A stretch of DNA of 64,000 nt from Fremontodendron californicum (GCA_030761205.1 JAULJL010000027.1:9491001-9555000), one strand, 5' to 3'. Positions 22,934 through 33,671 are shown, numbered from the stretch's first letter. Translations and numbers: made by a program. The notes: generated by a model not told the origin, from the letters alone.

Positions 22934-24411
22934 TTTTTAAAAGGATAAAGTACACTAATCCCCTAAGGTTTACTAAAAAATATACTTATACCCTATAGTT
23001 TCAAAAATACCCATTTATCTCCTAAGGTTTGAAGAAAAACACATTAATCTCCCTAAGGTTTATTTACTATGTAAATTTTAAATAGAAAGATAAGTATACC
23101 CCTACTAATTATTAATCATATATTTTTCTATTTATTTTATTTATTTTACTTATTTTTTAATTACAAAATAATGAGAATTTAATTAATTTTAAAATTATCT
23201 TTAATTCAATAGAAAAATAACATATCTTTAATTTAATATATTAACTTTGAGATGAATGTATTATTTTTTTATTTGAAATAAATTAATAAAATTATTTTAA
23301 AAAGTTTATTGATAAAGAAATTGATTAAAACAAAAAAAAAATGAAAAAAATGGACGAAAATGAGAAAAATAAATAAAATTAGGGTCTTAATATTTAAAGT
23401 CAAATTTAAACAAATATAAATTTGATTAGTGAAATCCTAACATTAGTTACTTTTTTAGAGAGATAAAATGTACTTTTCAAGTTAATATATGTAAGTTTAT
23501 TTTTAATAAAATCTCATGGATGATAATTATTATTAATTTTTTTCTTCTCCTTTATTTCTTTTTTTAATCAATTTTTATGCAAGTACATGTTAAATATTTT
23601 AAACTTATTTTTAATTCAATTATATATTAACTTTGAGATGAATTCATTAAATTATTTCTATTTAAAATAAATAAAAATTATTTTTAAAAGTTTAATGATA
23701 AAAAATTTAATTAAAACAAAAAAGAAAAACACAAAAATAAGGAAAAATAAATAAAATGAGGTTATTTTTAATATTTAAAATAAAATTTGAATAAATATTA
23801 GTTTGATCAATGAAATCCTAACATTAATTATTTTCTAGAGAGATAAAACGTGGTTTTCAAACTAATAGAGGTAAGTTTAATTTCAATAAAATCTCATTGA
23901 TGATACTGATAGTTATATTTTTATTTTTATTTTTATTTTTATTTTCTTCTCCTTTATTTCTCTCTTTTTATTTTAATCAATTTCTTTAGCATTAATTTTT
24001 TTAAACAATGATAATTAATTTATTTTAAATAAAAATAATTTAATGAATTTATCTCAAAGTTAATATATAATTGAATTAAAGATAAGTTTAAAATATTTAA
24101 CATTTACTTGAATTAGAATATAATTTTATAGTAATTAAATATAATTTTAAAATTAATTAAATTATCATCATTTTGTAATTAAAAATGAGTAAAATGAATA
24201 AAATAAATAGAAATATATATGATTAATAATTAGCAAGAGTATAATTGCCATTTTATTGAAAATTTACTTACTACTTAGTAAATAAACCTTAGGAGGTTAG
24301 TGTGTTTTTCATCAAAGCTCAAGAGGGTAAGTGGGTATTTTTCAAATTATAGGGGGTAAGTGTATTTTGTAGTAAACCTCAAGGGGTTAGTGTACTTTTC
24401 CCTTTTTAAAA
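22934..24411. mobile_element. Mutator-like foldback element, non-autonomous, 9-bp TSD
   Basis: Direct repeats TTTTTAAAA at 22934-22942 and 24403-24411 flank a 1460-bp element. Its ends are inverted repeats: GGATAAAGTACACTAATCCC on the left and GGGAAAAGTACACTAACCCC on the right strand-flipped. The arms pair for about 275 bp (22943-23215 against about 24125-24402). A 9-bp target duplication with long terminal inverted repeats is the Mutator pattern. No transposase frame is present, so it depends on an outside enzyme. The interior has two direct ~310-bp copies and an inverted fragment, giving a nested palindrome. Confidence 0.85.
23225..23915 (+). repeat. Two direct ~310-bp copies inside the foldback element
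   Basis: 23225-23535 and 23610-23915 share TTAACTTTGAGATGAAT, GAAATCCTAACATTA and AGAGAGATAAAA then AATAAAATCTCAT.GATGAT. An inverted remnant follows at about 23990-24100 (TCTCAAAGTTAATATATAA). Confidence 0.75.
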
Positions 24412-24775
24412 TTATGGATTTGTTAAATATTTATTCTTGAGAATTTAAATTTATCTTCTTTTTTTTTTAATTTAGAGGATATTGAATCTTAATTAATTTG
24501 TATATAATGTATCCATTTAATTTTCGTAATTTACACACAAATTAAATTTAAACTCATTCTTTTACATTTTATCTTTCCAAACATAACATAAAAGTATTTA
24601 ATTATGTCAATTTTGCTTTCACAGGATGCTGCATTAAGATGCAGCAGTGATGAGAAAAGTTTATGATCTAAAATCTCGGAGCATAAAACTTGTGATCTAA
24701 GAAATGGACCCATAAAATTACAGCTATCTTTGTTAAAGAAGAATCCAATATTGAGCCTCATCTTTGACATGAAAG
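24412..24775. other. AT-rich DNA between foldback element and SINE
   Basis: No recognisable gene. A minus frame of 94 codons overlaps it but also runs through the SINE, and resembles nothing I know. Confidence 0.4.
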
Positions 24776-24970
24776 AAAAGTTAAAAGGTTGGTTGGAGTG
24801 GTTAAGTGGCTCCAATTATTGGATGAGAATCAATGTTCGAATCCTGATAGTCTTCAATGATGGGAGAGCTTTACCATTACACTCCTAGCCCGACAAGGAT
24901 TAATTTTCCATCAACCATAAAATTGAGATGGCGGGTAACCCTGGGTTTAAAAAAAAAAAAAGTTAAAAGG
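24776..24970 (+). mobile_element. tRNA-derived SINE with poly(A) tail and 13-bp TSD
   Basis: Body 24789-24957. Direct repeats AAAAGTTAAAAGG lie at 24776-24788 and 24958-24970. An A-box-like TGGTTGGAGTGG is at about 24790-24801 and a B-box-like GTTCGAATCC near 24834, spaced as in an RNA polymerase III promoter. It ends in TGGGTTTAAAAAAAAAA. Size (~170 bp), promoter boxes, A tail and TSD fit a plant SINE, moved by a LINE enzyme in trans. Confidence 0.88.
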
Positions 24971-25193
24971 CTAATCAACATTACTTGTAACTTGTAAGGG
25001 CAGCATTTAAAATATAGCTGAAGGATAGTTCACTCTACATTTTATATGTCACTAGGTTTAAAAAACAATATAAAGGTCATATTCTTGAAAAAATGTCTTT
25101 CAAGTAATTAATAATAAACTGCTATATCACAATTCTTCTTTTTTTTTTTTTTTTTTTAAATGATCATGATATTATTTGTCCCAATTTTTTAAG
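24971..25193. other. Spacer with poly-T run
   Basis: T-rich stretch at 25137-25157 followed by CCCAATTTTTTAAG. If the next ORF is an exon, this would be the intron end with its pyrimidine tract. Confidence 0.35.
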
Positions 25194-25443
25194 AAATCCA
25201 ATTATTGTGCAAGCTTTGAAATTTGCACTTGCATGTGTTATGAAACCTTATAATAGGATGGAGTGGAAGCGTAAAGCAATAATATCTTTGCTTTGTTTGC
25301 TTAACGTGATTCCCTTGTTAGATCTCAAAGGGCTGCTAGCGGATCAATTTCTACATTCCACCATTTCTTCCTTGAATGGGAAAAATGGTCAATGGTTGAA
25401 TAGAGCGTTGTTCTTGTTACAAGGGATAGATGAGGAAGGATGA
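25194..25443 (+). CDS. Exon-like ORF of unknown function (possible terminal exon)
   Basis: An open frame without repeats runs to a TGA at 25441-25443. It contains VQALKFALACVMKPYNRMEW, KRKAIISLLCLLNVIPLLDL and WLNRALFLLQGIDEEG: helical, Leu-rich and ordinary in composition, unlike the repeat-born frames elsewhere. It has no good ATG at its start (the first ATG codes for residue 12 or so). A pyrimidine-rich stretch ending in AAG precedes it at 25193, so it may be the last exon of a host gene, or a captured fragment. I do not recognise the family, and no partner exon was found to the left. Confidence 0.4.
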
Positions 25444-25919
25444 AGGAGAGAATTAGTCTTTGTTGTGGAAGTCAAGTTCTTCCGTTTTTTCTGTTCTATA
25501 TTAATTACTTGTTGTTTTAGATAAACTAACTAGGTTAAGGGTTAAAGGTAGTCTAACTAAAACCATGGTAAACTTGAAGATTTTACTGCCCCTTAATCCA
25601 AAACAACCGATTTTGATGTTAATGGCTAGTACTGTCACTAAAAATAATAAAAAAAAAACAAATGTTCCTGCCCCAACTTGGTAACTCTTGAACTTTCACA
25701 AAACATATATATGAGAATCGCTTGGTTAAAGAACTTTTGCTGCCAACTTTTGATTTTTATAATTTGTTAAAAGCTAATCATGTTATATAATGATTAATTT
25801 TTGGAACGTGTCTACTACGTCGGTGGGTCCTTTTTATTGGGTCTTGGGTTTTAAGACCTGCCTTTCTTTTGGATATTCAGAAAGTTCTCTGTTTTTTGGT
25901 AGTGGTAAATGGACGTGTC
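25444..25919 (+). other. Unique DNA after the exon-like ORF
   Basis: T-rich sequence that could be a 3' untranslated region (ATATTAATTACTTGTTGTTT). Nothing else recognised. Confidence 0.35.
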
Positions 25920-26160
25920 GAATGCGATTGAGTTCAGTTATTTTTGAATTTGAATCATTTTAAATTTAAATTTATTTTGGGTTTAAATTATTTTGGATCT
26001 GGATAATTTTGAATTCAGATTGTTTTAGATTCGGATGATTTTAGATTTAAGTTATTTCGAGTTCGGATCATCTCTAATACGAATGTTTTGAGTTCGGATT
26101 ATTTTGAATTCGATTCGGTTCCATGTCGAACGAGTCTAGATGGGTTCGAATAATTCTAAA
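25920..26160. repeat. Degenerate minisatellite, ~18-22-bp TTCGGATTATTTTGAA unit
   Basis: About ten variants: TTTAAATTATTTTGGAT, TTCGGATGATTTTAGATT, TTCGGATTATTTTGAATTCG. No coding sense. Confidence 0.75.
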
Positions 26161-26388
26161 ATTTTATAAATTATAGACATTTTTATAATTTTGAATGTAG
26201 TAATTAATTTTCATAGTTAAATAAAAATATATAGATATACTAAAATTAAAAAAATTAAAATTAAAAAATATTTATATTTATATAAATATAAATTAAATAA
26301 TAATTTTATTTATACATTGTTTATCAATATTTTTGTCTTTGAATATTACTCATTACTTTTTCAGTCCCATATCTTTTAAGTTCAAATA
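26161..26388. other. AT-rich DNA left of copia element
   Basis: No gene or repeat family recognised. Confidence 0.4.
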
Positions 26389-26393
26389 AAAGA

Positions 26394-26593
26394 TGTTACA
26401 AGACAAAGAGTTCTTGTATATTGAATTGTAAATAAGTCTATACAGGAGTGTCCTATTTATACATAAGGGTTCTCACCATCTAAGGAAAGAAGCACCATAG
26501 TAATAATTACAATAATAGCAGAACCGTAATCTGAATCCCTAAGATTACTTTAATAACCTAATTACAGTTGACTATACAATTTATACATTAACA
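26394..26593 (-). repeat. Copia 3' LTR (200 bp)
   Basis: Lies on the purine-tract side, so it is the 3' LTR. It has the minus-strand TATAAATAG box and lacks a 12-bp GTAAT.TGAATA duplication present in the 5' LTR. Confidence 0.95.
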
Positions 26594-26606
26594 CCCCCTC
26601 AAACTC
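26594..26606 (-). promoter_or_regulatory. Copia polypurine tract
   Basis: Minus strand GAGTTTGAGGGGG directly joined to the TGTTA start of the 3' LTR. Confidence 0.9.
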
Positions 26607-29600
26607 AAGGTGGTATTGTAGATATCAACTTGAGTTTGGAAACCAAATCTTGAAAACGACTAGGAAAATGTGTCTTTGTGAAGATATCAGCTGGTTGATC
26701 CAAGGAAGACACAGAAGTCAGAAGAACATTTCCTTGTGTAACATGATGACGGATAAAGTGACAATCAATCTCAATATGTTTGGTGCGTTCATGAAACACA
26801 TCGTTATGGGCAATCTGAATGGCACTACGGTTATCATAGTGAAGTTGGGTACCAGAAGATAAGGACATACCCATATCAGCAAGTAATAGGCGAAGCCAAA
26901 GTAACTCTGAAGTGACATCAGCAAAAGCACGGTATTCAGATTCAGTACGGGATCAAGCAATAACAGTTTGTTTCTTGCTTCGCCAAGAGATGAGAGAATC
27001 TCCTAGGAAGAAACAATATCCAGTAGTGGAACGGCAATCTGTAGGATCTTCGGCCCAATCGGCATCAGAATTCCCCAATGGTACCAAAGATGTATGAACA
27101 GAGAAGTGAAGCCCATGAAATAGTGTACCTTTGATGTATCAAAGAATCCAAAGAACAACTTAAAAATGAGTGGATCGAGGAGCAGCCATAAATTGGCTAA
27201 CAAGATGAACAGCATAGGCAATATCAAGCTGAGTTACCGTGAGATAGACCAAACTTCCAACGAGTTGACTGTATAATGTAGGATCAGAGAGCAGTGTACC
27301 ATCCATTGGAGTAATTTTAACATTAGCCTCAAACAGAGTAGAGACAGTTTTACTGTCAGTAATGCCAGCTCAAGAAAGCAAGTCAGAAGCATATTTAGCC
27401 TGAGAGAGATAATAGCCATCAGAATTAGAAGATACCTCAAGCCCCAAGAAATAATTAAGAGATCCAAGATCCTTCATTTCAAACTGTCGATGAAGAAACT
27501 CCTTTAATTTAGCAATGCAAGACTGGTCATCACCAGTGATTATCATTTCTACATATAGTAGAAGTAGAACAATACCATGACTAGTTTGCCGGATGAATAA
27601 TGCTAAATCATGAGGACTAGAAGTAAAGCCAAGTTGAGCTATGATCGAACTGAATTTTGCAAAACAAGCTCTGGGTGCTTGTTTCAAACCATATAAAGCC
27701 TTTTGAATCTTGCAAACTCTGTGAGGAGAGTGAGAATAACCAGGAAGGGGTACCATATATACTTCTTCCTGTAATTCACCATTGAGAAAAGCATTTTTAA
27801 CATCCATCTAAAGAAGTTTCCATCGTTTAACAACAGCAACGGCTAATAAGCTACGCACAGAGGTTATCCGAGCCACTAGAGCAAAAGTTTCCTTATAGCC
27901 TATCCCATATTCTTGTTTATACCCCTTGGTTACAAGACGAGCTTTATATCGTTCAATAGAACCATTAGAACAAGTTTTGATTTTGTATACCCATTTGCAA
28001 CCAATAGCAATCTTGCCATGAGGAAGATCAACTAAATTCCAAGTGTGAGTTTTCTCAAGAGCCTGAATTTCTTCAGCCATAGCTTGCTTCCAATGAGGGT
28101 CAGTATTGGCCTCATGATAAGATTGAGGTTCATGCAAGTTAGTAATAGCAGAAAAACAATGATAGTCATTAAGATGATGTGGAATTTCTCTTACCCGGGT
28201 AGACCGATGAGGAGCAGGTACATTATCAACAGTTGGATTAGATTCAATGGGAACAGGCGCAAGAGCAGGAGCTTGATTTGGCTCATCAGATGTAGGTGTC
28301 TATGAACTGGGAAATAACTCAACAGATGGAATAGTAAAGAACTGGGATGAAGTGGAAAAGGAAGAATGAAACTTTGACAAAGAAGAGAACATAGTATCCT
28401 TCCAAAAAATGACATGTCTAGAGATTCGTAATCTATTAGAAATAGGACCCCAACAATGATAACCCTTGTGTTTAATCCCATAACCAAGAAAACAACAAAG
28501 ACGAGCACGTGGTTCCAACTTATTGTATTCATGTGGTTGAAGTAGAACAAAACAGGCAGACCCAAAAGGTTTAAGAGCAGAGTTATCAGGAAGTTTACCA
28601 AACAGACGTTCAAAATGAGAGAGATTATGAAGAATCTAAGTTGGAGTACAATTTATTGTATGCACAACTGTTAAGGCAGCCTCACCCCAAAAGTTTTTAG
28701 GACAGTTAGCAGAAAGAAGAAGAGCATGAACGAAATCAAGAATGTGACGATGTTTACGTTCTGCTCTACCATTCTGCTGAGAGGTACGAGGACAAGACTG
28801 TTGAACTAAGGTACCCTGTTGATCAAGGAACTGAAGAAGATAAGTTTCTTTATATTCCATGGCATTATCAATTTGAAGTGTTATAATGGTAGAAGAAAAC
28901 TAGGTTTTAACCATGGTGGCATATTTAATGTATATTTAGGGTAACTCAGATCGCTGTTTAAAGAAATAAATCCATGTAAATAGAGAATAGTCATCAATAA
29001 ATATAACAAAATACTTAAATCCATTGACTGATGAAATAGGGGAAGGACCCTATATATCTGAATGGACAAGATCAAAGGGAGACTGGGACATAGAATGAAT
29101 ATTATTAAAAGACAAAGCTGACTGTTTAGCAAGTTGATAGTGCAAACAATGAAAAGACTCAAATTTAGTAGATCCTAACAACCCATGAGAGACTAGAGGA
29201 CGTAATTTACTTGCGGAAGCATGACCAAGACGAAGATGCACTTATAAATAAAAGAATCAGTTGTGGCAGTAGAGACTTATTTAACAGGAAGATGAAGAGA
29301 GACAAGCTCAAATAAGCGTCCTGTTTTGCGCACCGTCCCAAGAATCTTCCCCGTTTGTGGATCCTGTACCTATCAACCAGAAGAATAAAAGATAATAGTG
29401 AGACCGATCACATAATTGTCCTACAGAAAGAAGATTTAAGGCTAAAGTGGGAACACAATAGGTATCAGGAAGACTAAGGTGTGTATTAGAAACATGACCA
29501 ATATGGGTGATATGTATTTTTGTATCATTTGCAGTATGGATAGGAGGAAGACATGTGGTGGACATTTTAGTGGAGAAAATAGAAGAATTAGGAGTTATAT

Positions 29601-29720
29601 GATTACAACATGCAGAATCAAGGAGCCAAGAAGAAATACCCGGGGTGATAGATAGTGCAATGTTAGAAGAATAATTGGAAGAGATAACCTGTTTAAAAAA
29701 GCCTCAAGATCATTAATAGT
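26605..29720 (-). pseudogene. Copia pol (protease, integrase, RT, RNase H), inactivated
   Basis: Reads right to left. Protease: WLLDSACCNHIT near 29610. GAG-pre-integrase: HLRLGHASASKLRPLVSHG at 29240-29180, with His/Cys pairs partly lost. Integrase core: FVIFIDDYS..., TSQQNGRAERKHRHI (28800-28740). RT: WKQAMAEEI, GCKWVYKIK, then MDVKNAFLNGELQEEVYM and YGLKQAPRACFAKF. The catalytic box reads LLYVEMIITGDD, so an acidic pair is reduced to one Glu by loss of three bases at about 27548. RNase H: DSDADWAEDPTDCRSTTGYC and ESEYRAFADVTSELLWLR, ending LVSKLKLISTIPP. Stops and frame changes occur near 27810, 28630, 28880, 29160 and 27170. It cannot encode a working enzyme. Confidence 0.92.
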
Positions 29721-29769
29721 GAGACTAGTATTTCCCTCAAGAGCAACAGCAGTAATGGATGAGGAAAAT

Positions 29770-30648
29770 CTGGATGTAGAAAACTTTCCTTGAACTTTAG
29801 GATTCCCTTCCCTAGGCCAAGATGGGCACTTAAGATAATTATCAATGATATGTCCAGTCTCATGACAGTAGCGGCATTTAATTTCTGGACAATTCGGAAG
29901 AAGATACCCTGTTTTACGACAATACTTGTAGAATTTGTTGTCTAATCTCTGAAGTGAAGAATTTGGTTTCTAATATGATGGCTTTTGGTAGGATGGTTTT
30001 GATCTCTGGTAAGATGGCTTGGAATGAGTCACAAGAGTCGGTGACAGTTTACTAGTCCAAGGCATGTTTTCTCAAATAGAATCTCCTGAATAGCAGTATC
30101 TAATGATGGAAGTGGATTCCGATGTAACAATGAAGCCTTGACATATTCATATTCTGGACGAAGAGCCATGAGTACATGAATAAGATGAAGATGATCTTCA
30201 CTAATCTTGGCTTGAGTAAGCTGATTCCATAAAGGCTGGACTTTGGCTAAAAGTACATTCACGGATTAACCAGGTTCTTGTTTGAGATTATGAAGAGTCG
30301 CCCACAATTGATAACAGTGAGCAAGACCATAAATTTTATAACGAGTAGCCAGAAAATCCAAGATTTCTTTTGCTGTCTCAAAATCAGCAAACTGAACATG
30401 AGTATATTCAATAGAGGTATTGTTAAACCATGTTATAACTTGATGGTTTTTGCTATCCCAATCTTCAAGGCGATCTGCAAATTTCTCTTTAGGTTCACCA
30501 ATTTCATGTGTCGGCTGAACAATGTCTCTAGTTACAATACGCCATAATTTTCGTCCAATCAGGAAGCTTTTCATACCTTGACCCATAAATTATAATTGGT
30601 TCCATTGAGAACAGTGGTAATTGATCTAGAAAAATCAGATTTCTCCAT
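29770..30648 (-). pseudogene. Copia gag with two degenerate zinc knuckles
   Basis: Starts at the ATG at 30648 (MEKSDFSRSITTVLNGTNY), typical of copia gag N-termini. A frameshift at about 30580 and a stop at 30266 break it. The core has KSFLIGRKLWRIVT, DRLEDWDSKNHQVITWFNNT and EILDFLATRY. The C-terminal part has two knuckle-like motifs. The first reads Y-x2-C-x4-Y-x4-C and the second C-x2-C-x4-H-x4-Y (CRYCHETGHIIDNY), so neither keeps all four zinc ligands. Between them and the core the linker is Lys/Ser/Pro-rich. Confidence 0.88.
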
Positions 30649-31534
30649 TTTAGAAGCAAAATCAACAAAAACAGAGACCGAAATCAAAATCGAAATCAGG
30701 ACGTCGAAAATAGATGAAAAGATGGTATGGAAAAAAATAATGACGTGGTAGGTGATGACGTGGTAGAGCTGATGTGACATGGAAGATCAAGGCTGTGACA
30801 CGTGGCAAGACATTGGTGACGTGACAGGACAATGATGACGTGGTAGGACACGTGGAAAATAGTGATGATGTGGCGTGACACGTGGTAGAACAGTGATGAC
30901 ATGGCAGAACACGTGGCGCAATTGATGACAAGTGGCTAGACACATGGTGGTTTTGAATTGGCTAGAAAGGTGGTAGGTCAATCCCACGCGTAAAAAGAAG
31001 ATTTTGGCCGAAAAACTTTAACCATCTCGTAGGGGCGCGTGCGGGAACGAATCTCGATGCGGTGGTCGGCGATTGAAAGACGGGAACACAAGGAGTCTTT
31101 TGGTGGTTGCGGTGCCGTGTTTGGGTGTCTGGAAGTATAGGAAAATTTGACGAAATTTGAGATTTTAGATCGGAGAGTGCAAAAGTTTTCAGAGGTTCCG
31201 AACGACGAAAATTTACCAGAATGCTCGTATTAAGGTGGGAGATAGGTATGTGGGGTGGTGTAGGTGAAGGTGATGTTTATCTCAGATTTTACTAGGACAA
31301 GATAATAAACACAGATCCCTAAGCAGGGTTTCAGAAAGAAACTAGACCGAAAACCAATTGGTGAAAGGTGGAGAGGCCCAACTTGAATACAATACCACAG
31401 GCAATCTAAGACTTAATCGATGTGGGATAACCCCACTTTAACAGGCCCCCATCATGTGTAGGCAGTGACACAGGACCCTATCACGTGATAAACACAGAAA
31501 GGGTAACTGGCAGGAACAACATAACAGAACGTGG
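30649..31534 (-). other. Copia 5' untranslated leader with CACGTGG-rich repeats
   Basis: About 0.9 kb between the primer site and gag. 30735-30960 is a degenerate tandem repeat of GATGACGTGGTAG / GACACGTGGCA units. The right half (31000-31300) is GC-richer and holds no open frame of note. Confidence 0.75.
30735..30960. repeat. ACGT-core (G-box-like) minisatellite in copia leader
   Basis: At least eight ACGT cores: TGACGTGG at about 30740, 30757 and 30836, GACACGTGG at about 30797, 30847, 30878 and 30909, and TGACGTGA near 30818. CACGTGGC and TGACGTGG are the shapes bound by plant bZIP/bHLH factors. Whether they act is unknown. Confidence 0.75.
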
Positions 31535-31546
31535 GCTCTGATACCA
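31535..31546 (-). promoter_or_regulatory. Copia primer-binding site (initiator Met tRNA type)
   Basis: Minus strand reads TGGTATCAGAGC and abuts the 5' LTR. This is the classic plant copia site pairing with the 3' end of initiator Met tRNA. Confidence 0.95.
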
Positions 31547-31758
31547 TGTTACAAGACAAAGAGTTCTTGTATATTGAATTGTAAAGAAGTCTATAAAAGA
31601 GTGTCCTATTTATACATGAAGGTTCTCACCATCTAAGGAAAGAATCACCATTGTAATAATTACAATAATAGCAGAATCGTAATTTGAATAGTAATCTGAA
31701 TCCCTAAGATTACCCTAGTAACCTAATTACAGTTGACTATACAATTAATACATTAACA
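31547..31758 (-). repeat. Copia 5' LTR (212 bp)
   Basis: TGTTACA...TTAACA. Minus-strand TATAAATAG at 31606-31614. It has a 12-bp tandem duplication (GTAAT.TGAATA) that the 3' LTR lacks. Confidence 0.95.
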
Positions 31759-31763
31759 AAAGA

Positions 31764-33030
31764 TAAATATATAATTGCATTATATCTATTTATAATATCA
31801 ATAAAATTAAAAAATTGTACATTTTGATATTTCTTATTATTTTACAATAGTTACATACTTATATATTTTTAATTTTATGATATTTAATATCGAATATAAC
31901 TATAATTACTGATTATGTAAGAATTCATTTTTTTTGTTTTATAAGTGAGCTACAAGAACTACGATGTAACAGTAAAAAATAATAAAAACCAAAACCATTA
32001 GACTACATTAAAATATCATTTGAAGGAAAATAACAAATAAGTTACAAATAAAACTTACTAAAGATTTATATAAATGGCTTTTTACTCTTAACCTAATAAC
32101 CTATTGAGCACTTAGACACTTAGTTCAATAATTTTTTATTTTTATTTTTCTTTATTAGTCATTGTATTATAATTATTTTAACAGTATTTTAAAATTTCAA
32201 GAATTTTTCTTATATATATATATATATATATATATATTGGTGTGTACATAATTATAAATAACATAACAACATTAAATCTAATATACTAATTGACCAAATG
32301 TTAAATTAAATGTTGAATAATAATAGACATTAAAAGAGTACCAATTAATTGGTTTAATCCTCTCCTCCTCTTCATGCCTTTAACCTTCTATCCTTTTCAT
32401 TGTTCCATTCAAATGAATAAGACCCAGAGATTTCTCTCCTCATCGACCCTCATTGATTTCCTATATGCCATTTGAAGCTAGCTCTTGTGCCTTGAAAAAG
32501 GCTATTTTGCTTTGAAAATTTATTCTTGTTGGATCTATTGCCTTTATGCTATTGAAAGCCATTCTGTTGATGCGCAGACTCAATCATCACTATAGGATTC
32601 AAAAATGTCTCTTTCCTAACTTACTTATACCAGATATATATTTTGTTTGTTAAGTCAAAAATATTTATCAATTAACCAAGAGATTACAAGACTAGTAAAG
32701 ATCTATTAAAGCAAAAAAACATAGTTCATGCAAGTTTAAAACAAACTGACAAAATATCGTCTAAACGAAAACATAAAGATTAAACATCAAAAAAGAAGTT
32801 ACAACACTTCTTCCTAAAAAAAAAAAAGATGATCATATGGTTACAACACTATGCATCTAAAAAATATTTTGATCATAATTTACAATAAACTCCGACAAGA
32901 TAAGCTTATAATAAGTTGCAAAGCAACAAGTAATAGCAAAACCACCTCAATAGGAAGAACCCGTATGGGTTAAAAGGCCCGAATTGAAAAAAAATCTATG
33001 TCCAAGCTTGGCCCTTGGACAGGTCTAACT
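31764..33030. other. AT-rich intergenic DNA
   Basis: No supportable gene. It holds a (TA)13-type microsatellite at about 32211-32237 and an A-run at 32818-32828. The right end (32945-33030, CCCGTATGGGTTAAAAGGCC) precedes the copia fragment without a clear boundary. Confidence 0.5.
32211..32237. repeat. (TA)n microsatellite
   Basis: About 13 perfect TA units. Confidence 0.95.
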
Positions 33031-33032
33031 GG

Positions 33033-33580
33033 TAGGCCGTGAAATGGATTCTTATAAGGTATTTGAGCGGTATTGCGGTTTATGGTTAGTGTATGATCAG
33101 AGTGATTGTTCTATAAGTATCACTAGTTTTGTGGACTCTGATTATGTCGGGGATTTGGATAGAAGAAGAGATCTGATGGGTTATGTATTCACTCTTTTAG
33201 TGGAGCCAATTGTTGGAAAGCTTGTTAGAGTCTACCGTGGCCTTGTCTACAACTAAGGCGGAATATATGGCGATGATAGAAGAAGTGAAAGAAGCATTGT
33301 GGATGAAAGGTCTAGTAACTAGTCTGTGTTTGCAACAGGATTCTACTATTGTGTTTTGTGATAGCCAAAGCACCATTCATCTGACCAAAAATCAGATATG
33401 TCATGAACGAACTAATCACATTGACGTCAGATATCACTTTGTTCGCGATCATATTACGCGAGATGATATGTGATCAGTAAGGTTGCTATCGAGGAAACTC
33501 CTATGGACACGTTGACAAAGGTGATCCCTACCTACAAGTTCAAGCATTGCTTGGACTTGGTTGACATCCGTGATTGGTAA
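33033..33580 (+). pseudogene. Copia RNase H / pol 3' end of a second element, truncated
   Basis: Plus-strand remnant of a different copia lineage. It opens in AVKWIL-type sequence, then SFVDSDYVGDLDRRRDLMGY, ALSTTKAEYMAMIEEVKEAL, VFCDSQSTIHLTKNQICHER and TNHIDVRYHFVRDHI, and ends in YKFKHCLDLVDIRDW followed by TAA at 33578. Frameshifts occur near 33045, 33215 and 33475. RT and everything before are missing, so the left end is a truncation. The purine tract and LTR follow in the right order. Confidence 0.88.
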
Positions 33581-33659
33581 ACGCTCTAAGCGGCACTTGG
33601 AAGAGGCGGTCTAGTTTTGAGAAATTTGCTATAAAGCTGGCTTGATAAAATTTCAAGCC

Positions 33660-33671
33660 AAGCTGGGGATT
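33660..33671 (+). promoter_or_regulatory. Polypurine tract of second copia element
   Basis: AAGCTGGGGATT just before TGTCAAAAT, the inferred LTR start. Confidence 0.65.

Larger units (their letters stand above)
26389..31763 (-). mobile_element. Ty1-copia element, structurally complete, TSD AAAGA
   Basis: Element 26394-31758 with 5-bp direct repeats AAAGA at 26389-26393 and 31759-31763. LTRs of 200 and 212 bp begin TGTTACA and end TTAACA. A primer site touches the 5' LTR and a purine tract the 3' LTR. Domain order on the minus strand is gag, protease, integrase, RT, RNase H, which is the copia order. All genes carry stops or frameshifts. By hand I count about 12 mismatches over 200 aligned LTR bases plus one 12-bp gap, so the copy is not very recent. 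Confidence 0.95.

Noticed and set aside
24789..24860. Possible tRNA gene from A and B boxes
   Set aside because: Does not fold into a cloverleaf by eye; A tail and target duplications show a SINE.
26650..27097. Plus-strand frames over the copia RNase H
   Set aside because: Shadows of the minus-strand pol frame.
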